Positions 47,757 through 51,687 of a stretch of 51,687 bases of DNA are shown one piece after another. The stretch spans positions 1 to 51,687 of the forward strand of contig JALHQB010000033.1 in NCBI GenBank assembly GCA_022842185.1, read 5' to 3'. Position 1 is the first letter of the stretch, and the number at the start of each line of letters is the position of its first letter. The translations under genes and the position numbers were made by a program. The notes beneath the pieces are model-generated. The model saw only the letters and a list, made by a program, of their open reading frames with translations, made no database searches and was not told the origin of the DNA. The stretch comes from Acetobacteraceae bacterium (GTDB lineage Bacteria > Pseudomonadota > Alphaproteobacteria > Acetobacterales > Acetobacteraceae).

Positions 47757-48404
47757 TCAGGTCTCGCCGACCGCGGCAGGCGCGAACCGCTCCGCCCTCA
47801 GCACCGCCGAGAGCGTGACCAGCATCGAGGCGGTCGCCCCCCAGATGTAGTGCCGTTCATGCGGCCAGACCCAGAATTCCCGCATCCGGCCGCGGAATTC
47901 CTGCTGCCGGCGTTCCGGCGCGGCGGGGTCCAGCAACTGCGCCAGGGGGTATTCGAACGCCTCCGCCACTTCGCCAGGGTCGCTGCGCAGGTCGAAAGGT
48001 GGCCGCAGCAGCGCCACCACCGGGGTGACCAGGTATCCCGTGCCCGTCAGGATGTCCGGCAGCCGCCCTACGATGTCCGGCAGGCCGGGGTCGAGGCCGA
48101 CCTCCTCCTCGGCTTCCCGCAGGGCCGCCTGTTCGGCGGTCTCCCCGGCTTCCATCCGGCCTCCGGGAAAGGCGACCTGGCCCGCATGGGAATTCAGCCG
48201 GGCGGACCGCAGGGTCAGCAGCACGGTCGGGTCGGCGCGCAGCACCAGCGGCACCAGCACGGCGGCCTCGATGAACCGGCCGCCGGAACGCGCGGCGCGA
48301 TCCAGGTCCTCATCCGGGGAAGGCCGGTCGCGCGGGATGAGCGCCGGGTCAGCCAGCCGGGCGCGCAGCATTGCGGCGTCCAGGAGAACGGTAGCGGTGG
48401 TCAC
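47757..48404 (-). CDS. NUDIX CoA pyrophosphatase
   Basis: 215 residues. The Nudix box GX5EX7REUXEEXGU is complete (GGRMEAGETAEQAALREAEE, then EVGL), and the preceding LNSHAGQVAFPGG is the CoA-pyrophosphatase extension (NuCoA motif). It hydrolyses CoA derivatives to phosphopantetheine and 3',5'-ADP. It is transcribed after DUF1285, an order common in alphaproteobacteria, where as I recall a CCA-adding enzyme gene often follows; here a convergent gene does. Confidence 0.92.
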   Translation of the reverse strand: MTTATVLLDAAMLRARLADPALIPRDRPSPDEDLDRAARSGGRFIEAAVLVPLVLRADPTVLLTLRSARLNSHAGQVAFPGGRMEAGETAEQAALREAEEEVGLDPGLPDIVGRLPDILTGTGYLVTPVVALLRPPFDLRSDPGEVAEAFEYPLAQLLDPAAPERRQQEFRGRMREFWVWPHERHYIWGATASMLVTLSAVLRAERFAPAAVGET

Positions 48405-48453
48405 ATCATGGCCTTTGTATCCCGCGCCACGCCGACCGATGACCCAGCCGCAT

Positions 48454-49089
48454 TCAGTCTGCCGCCAGGTCGAGGTCAGGCTTGTCGTCGATAGGGAAGA
48501 ACGTCCCTTCGCTCCAGACGCCCATCACCTCGCGTCCCTCCAGCATCTCCGATTCCGCCAGCGCCACCAGTTCGTAGAAAACGGCGCGGCTGATCCGGGC
48601 TTCGAGACCCGGACGCACCGTGATATAGGGACGCGGCTCGCGGGTGTGCGGGCACAGCTGCACCCGGATCGGATGTTGCGGATCCGCGGTCACCATTTCA
48701 TCGAGGTTGGTGCGGAAGGTCAGGCATTGCTGCGGCACGCCGCCACCGCAGTCACAATCGCGCCAGAACAATTCGACCGCGACGAAGGGGGCGTCCTCCA
48801 CCTCGATGCGACCGCGCTCGGCCGGAGTCTCCAGCCAGAACGCGCCGTCATCCCCTCGCTTGAGCACCGAGGCGAACAGGCAGACCAGCGGCTTCCGCTG
48901 GATCGCGCTCCCCTTGTAATACCAAGTGCCGTCGCGCCCGATGCGGATCGCGTAGTCGCCGCATTCCTCCCGCGCACGCGCCAACACGGCGCCAGCCGGT
49001 GGCACGCATCCTGCACCCTTCGGCGCGATGGTCCTGGGCAAATCCGAGTCGGTGCCCTGGATGATGTTTTCCATGCCGTGGACGGTCAT
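48454..49089 (-). CDS. DUF1285 protein
   Basis: 211 residues from the ATG at 49089; a second in-frame ATG at 49074 is possible. Conserved DUF1285 core: YAIRIGRDGTWYYKGSAIQR, KPLVCLFASVLKRGDDGAFW, LETPAERGRIEVEDAPFVAVE and a final GVWSEGTFFPI. A CDCGGG segment lies in the middle. The function is unknown; the fold is a pair of beta domains. Divergent from moxR across 107 bp, in keeping with its usual neighbourhood. Confidence 0.9.
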   Translation of the reverse strand: MTVHGMENIIQGTDSDLPRTIAPKGAGCVPPAGAVLARAREECGDYAIRIGRDGTWYYKGSAIQRKPLVCLFASVLKRGDDGAFWLETPAERGRIEVEDAPFVAVELFWRDCDCGGGVPQQCLTFRTNLDEMVTADPQHPIRVQLCPHTREPRPYITVRPGLEARISRAVFYELVALAESEMLEGREVMGVWSEGTFFPIDDKPDLDLAAD

Positions 49090-49196
49090 TGCATTTCGTC
49101 GCCCTTGCACTCAGCGTGACCGATGCGAGCTAAACTTGTTCGGGGTGGCACCGGCCGGCGCGCCTCCGCAACCGTCATATAGGGAGCCCGACCCGC

Positions 49197-50204
<1,008 letters not shown>

Positions 50205-50225
50205 TGAGGGTGGCACATGGCACCT

Positions 50226-50283
50226 TGGAGAGGGGCTTTGCCCCTCTCCAAACCTCACCCCACCAAGGGCTTAAGACCCTTGG
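50226..50283. repeat. Bipartite hairpin repeat, copy E
   Basis: Stem 2: TGGAGAGGGGC (50226-50236) with GCCCCTCTCCA (50240-50250), loop TTT, perfect. Stem 1: CCAAGGG (50263-50269) with CCCTTGG (50277-50283). It aligns with copy B along its length. It lies 21 bp after the moxR stop and is inverted relative to copy F. Confidence 0.88.
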
Positions 50284-50299
50284 AACCCCCAACTCAAGT

Positions 50300-50373
50300 C
50301 GGTTGGTTCGGGGAGGGGCGCGGCATGCGCGCCCGTGGTCAACAGCGCGCCATGACCCTCCCCAAACCAACCG
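50300..50373. repeat. 18-bp inverted repeat nested between copies E and F
   Basis: Arms at 50300-50317 and 50356-50373 begin CGGTTGGTT and match with one mismatch. The inner part GCGCGGCATGCGCGC is itself palindrome-like. The whole E–F unit could fold into one large cruciform or RNA stem with E and F as side arms. Confidence 0.75.
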
Positions 50374-50388
50374 ATCATGTATTGGTGT

Positions 50389-50445
50389 CCAGAGGCCCTT
50401 AGGCCCTTGGCGGGTGGGGTTCGGGGAGGGCAGCGTCCTCCCCGA
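50389..50445. repeat. Bipartite hairpin repeat, copy F
   Basis: Stem 1: CCAGAGGCC with GGCCCTTGG (50389-50410; one mispair, one GT pair). Linker CGGGTGGGGT. Stem 2: TCGGGGAGG (50421-50429) with CCTCCCCGA (50437-50445). It ends 10 bp before the DUF58 start codon, so its second stem could influence translation of that gene. Its reverse complement resembles copy A. Confidence 0.82.
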
Positions 50446-50454
50446 GGGGCGCCA

Positions 50455-51303
50455 GTGACCACCGTCCCCATCCCCTGGGCCGAGGCCCTCGGCGCCACGC
50501 TCCCGCCGCTGGTCGTGCAGGCCGAGCGCGTGGCTTCGACTGTCATGCAGGGTGTCCATGGCCGGCGCCGGCCGGGGCAGGGCGATGCCTTTTGGCAGTT
50601 CCGCCCTTATTCGCCAGGCGATTCGGCGGCGCGGGTGGATTGGCGGCAATCGGCCAAATCCGACCGGCTGTTCGTGCGCGAAACGGAATGGGAGGCGGCG
50701 CAGACCGTCGCCTTGTGGTGCCAGTCCGGGCCGGAGATGGCGTGGCGCAGCGACCCGCTGCTGCCGGACAAGCGCACGCGCGCGGAATTGCTGGTGCTGG
50801 CGCTTTCGGCGCTGCTGTTCCGTGGCGGTGAGCGGGTCCGCCTGTTCGGATTGCCGCGCGCCTTCTCCGGGCGCGGGGCATTGGCCAGCCTGGCGCAGTC
50901 CCTGCCAAGCCAGGCCGAACAGGCCGAGGACGGGCGTATCCCCCGCCATGCGCGGGCGGTGCTGATCGGCGACTTCCTGGCGCCATTGGAAGAGACGAGG
51001 CGTGTTGTCGCGCAACTGGCGGCGGGCGCCGTGCGGGGCCATCTGTTGCAGGTGCTCGACCCCGCGGAGGAAACCCTGCCATTCACCGGACGAATCCGCT
51101 TCCAGGCCCTCGGCCGGATCGAGGACGCGCTGGTGCCGCGCGTCGAAGGCGTGCGCGCGCTGTATGAGGAACGTCTGGCGCGGCATCGCGACGGGCTGGC
51201 GGCGCTGGCCGCGGCATCGGGCTGGTCCTTCGCCACCCATCGCACCGACCAGCCGCCGGAAGCGGCATTGCTGGCACTTCACCGCCGGCTGGCACCCGCC
51301 TGA
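50455..51303 (+). CDS. DUF58-domain protein (MoxR partner)
   Basis: 282 residues from a GTG at 50455, chosen because upstream codons in frame fall in the repeat. The DUF58 signature is FRPYSPGDSAARVDWRQSAK followed by RLFVRETEWE, then LWCQSGPEM and a degenerate von Willebrand A-like fold. These soluble proteins pair with MoxR ATPases. Its stop overlaps the ATG of the next gene (TGATG). Confidence 0.92.
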   Translation: MTTVPIPWAEALGATLPPLVVQAERVASTVMQGVHGRRRPGQGDAFWQFRPYSPGDSAARVDWRQSAKSDRLFVRETEWEAAQTVALWCQSGPEMAWRSDPLLPDKRTRAELLVLALSALLFRGGERVRLFGLPRAFSGRGALASLAQSLPSQAEQAEDGRIPRHARAVLIGDFLAPLEETRRVVAQLAAGAVRGHLLQVLDPAEETLPFTGRIRFQALGRIEDALVPRVEGVRALYEERLARHRDGLAALAAASGWSFATHRTDQPPEAALLALHRRLAPA

Positions 51304-51687
51304 TGTGGCAGGTCGGTCCCCTGGCCTTCGCGGCGCCATGGCTGCTGTTGGCTTTGCCCGCGTTGCCGGTGCTGTGGTGGCTGCTGCGCGTCAGCCCGCC
51401 GGCGCCGAAGACTCAGGCCTTCCCCGCCATCCGCCTGCTGCGCGACCTGCCGCCGACGGAGGAGACGCCACACCGCACGCCGTGGTGGCTGCTGCTGCTG
51501 CGCATGGCCGCTGCGGCGCTGCTGATCCTGGGCCTGGCGCGGCCGGTCTGGCAGCCGGGTGGCGGCGGCGGCGGGTCTGGACCCTTGCTCGTAGCGATCG
51601 ACAATGGCTGGGCCGCCGCGCCGGATTGGCCGGCCCGCATGGCCGCGGCGATGGCCGCACTCGACGCCGCGTCCCGCGAGGCGCGGC
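51303..51687 (+). CDS. BatA-like/DUF4159 membrane protein (3' end outside window)
   Basis: 128 residues are visible and the frame is open to the window end. It starts MWQVGPLAFAAPWLLLALPA with a first membrane helix, then KTQAFPAIRLLRDLPPTEET, typical of the aerotolerance-regulator (BatA) N-terminal domain, and a second helix (LLLLRMAAAALLILGLARPV). After a Gly-rich stretch, LLVAIDNGWAAAPDWPARM begins a degenerate von Willebrand-like domain, as in long DUF4159 proteins that follow MoxR–DUF58. It is probably an inner-membrane partner of the MoxR system. Confidence 0.85.
   Translation, partial: MWQVGPLAFAAPWLLLALPALPVLWWLLRVSPPAPKTQAFPAIRLLRDLPPTEETPHRTPWWLLLLRMAAAALLILGLARPVWQPGGGGGGSGPLLVAIDNGWAAAPDWPARMAAAMAALDAASREAR

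Noticed and set aside
47745..47759. TGAACC-GCT-GGTTCA as terminator of the D-TA-like gene
   Set aside because: Only 6 bp and overlapping the NUDIX stop codon; too short to call by itself.

Overview
The window is GC-rich, densely coded DNA from an alphaproteobacterium, most likely an Acetobacteraceae/Roseomonas-type organism. This rests on the lysophospholipid acyltransferase–miaB–phoH–ybeY–corC–lnt–XRE gene order, three Bug-type solute receptors without membrane partners, and family resemblances; no rRNA or marker gene confirms it. I see no tRNA, rRNA, CRISPR array, prophage or complete insertion sequence.

Layout. 1-5673: MscS channel (5' end missing), FMN split-barrel protein, ketopantoate reductase-like protein, RluA-type pseudouridine synthase and a PfkB kinase whose start codon overlaps that of rluA. 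5674-6014: three consecutive hairpins. 6015-13920 (minus strand): XRE regulator, lnt, corC, ybeY, phoH, miaB and an acyltransferase, an envelope and RNA-maintenance operon whose junctions hold repeats. 14163-22061 (plus): DUF2946 protein, TonB-dependent receptor, YcnI/DUF1775, a small Cys protein, PCuAC copper chaperone, then a FecCD-type ABC importer with two paralogous binding proteins. Together these look like an outer-to-inner-membrane uptake route for copper or a metal chelate. 22066-24733 (minus): MipA/OmpV, methyltransferase, D-tartrate dehydratase. 24921-35166: Bug receptors and catabolic genes (chlorite-dismutase-like protein, CaiB CoA-transferase, an atypical crotonase, and a five-gene operon with a split TPP decarboxylase, 2-hydroxyacid dehydrogenase and MmgE/PrpD protein), interrupted by a cold-shock gene and two small conserved genes. 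35246-38233: eutB–eutC–arfB–SRPBCC, each overlapping the next by 4 bp. 38354-47717: Q-rich exported protein, SDR, glycosyltransferase coupled to a ReAV-type asparaginase, M20 hydrolase, threonine-synthase-like enzyme, a gene remnant, an M81 protein and a D-threonine-aldolase-like enzyme. 47757-51687: NUDIX, DUF1285, then MoxR–DUF58–DUF4159 (last gene cut by the window edge).

The most striking non-coding signal is a set of interspersed structured repeats. One family has six copies, each made of two adjacent hairpins joined by a conserved linker. Stem sequences change between copies while pairing is kept, and four copies form two inverted doublets with 105-115 bp between them, like REPINs/BIMEs. 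A second family (three copies, about 89 bp) starts with a covarying hairpin that has an invariant ATCC loop. A third is a GCGCCTGA palindrome found after gene ends. An AT-rich 7-1-7 palindrome next to a promoter-like sequence upstream of the XRE gene is a likely operator.
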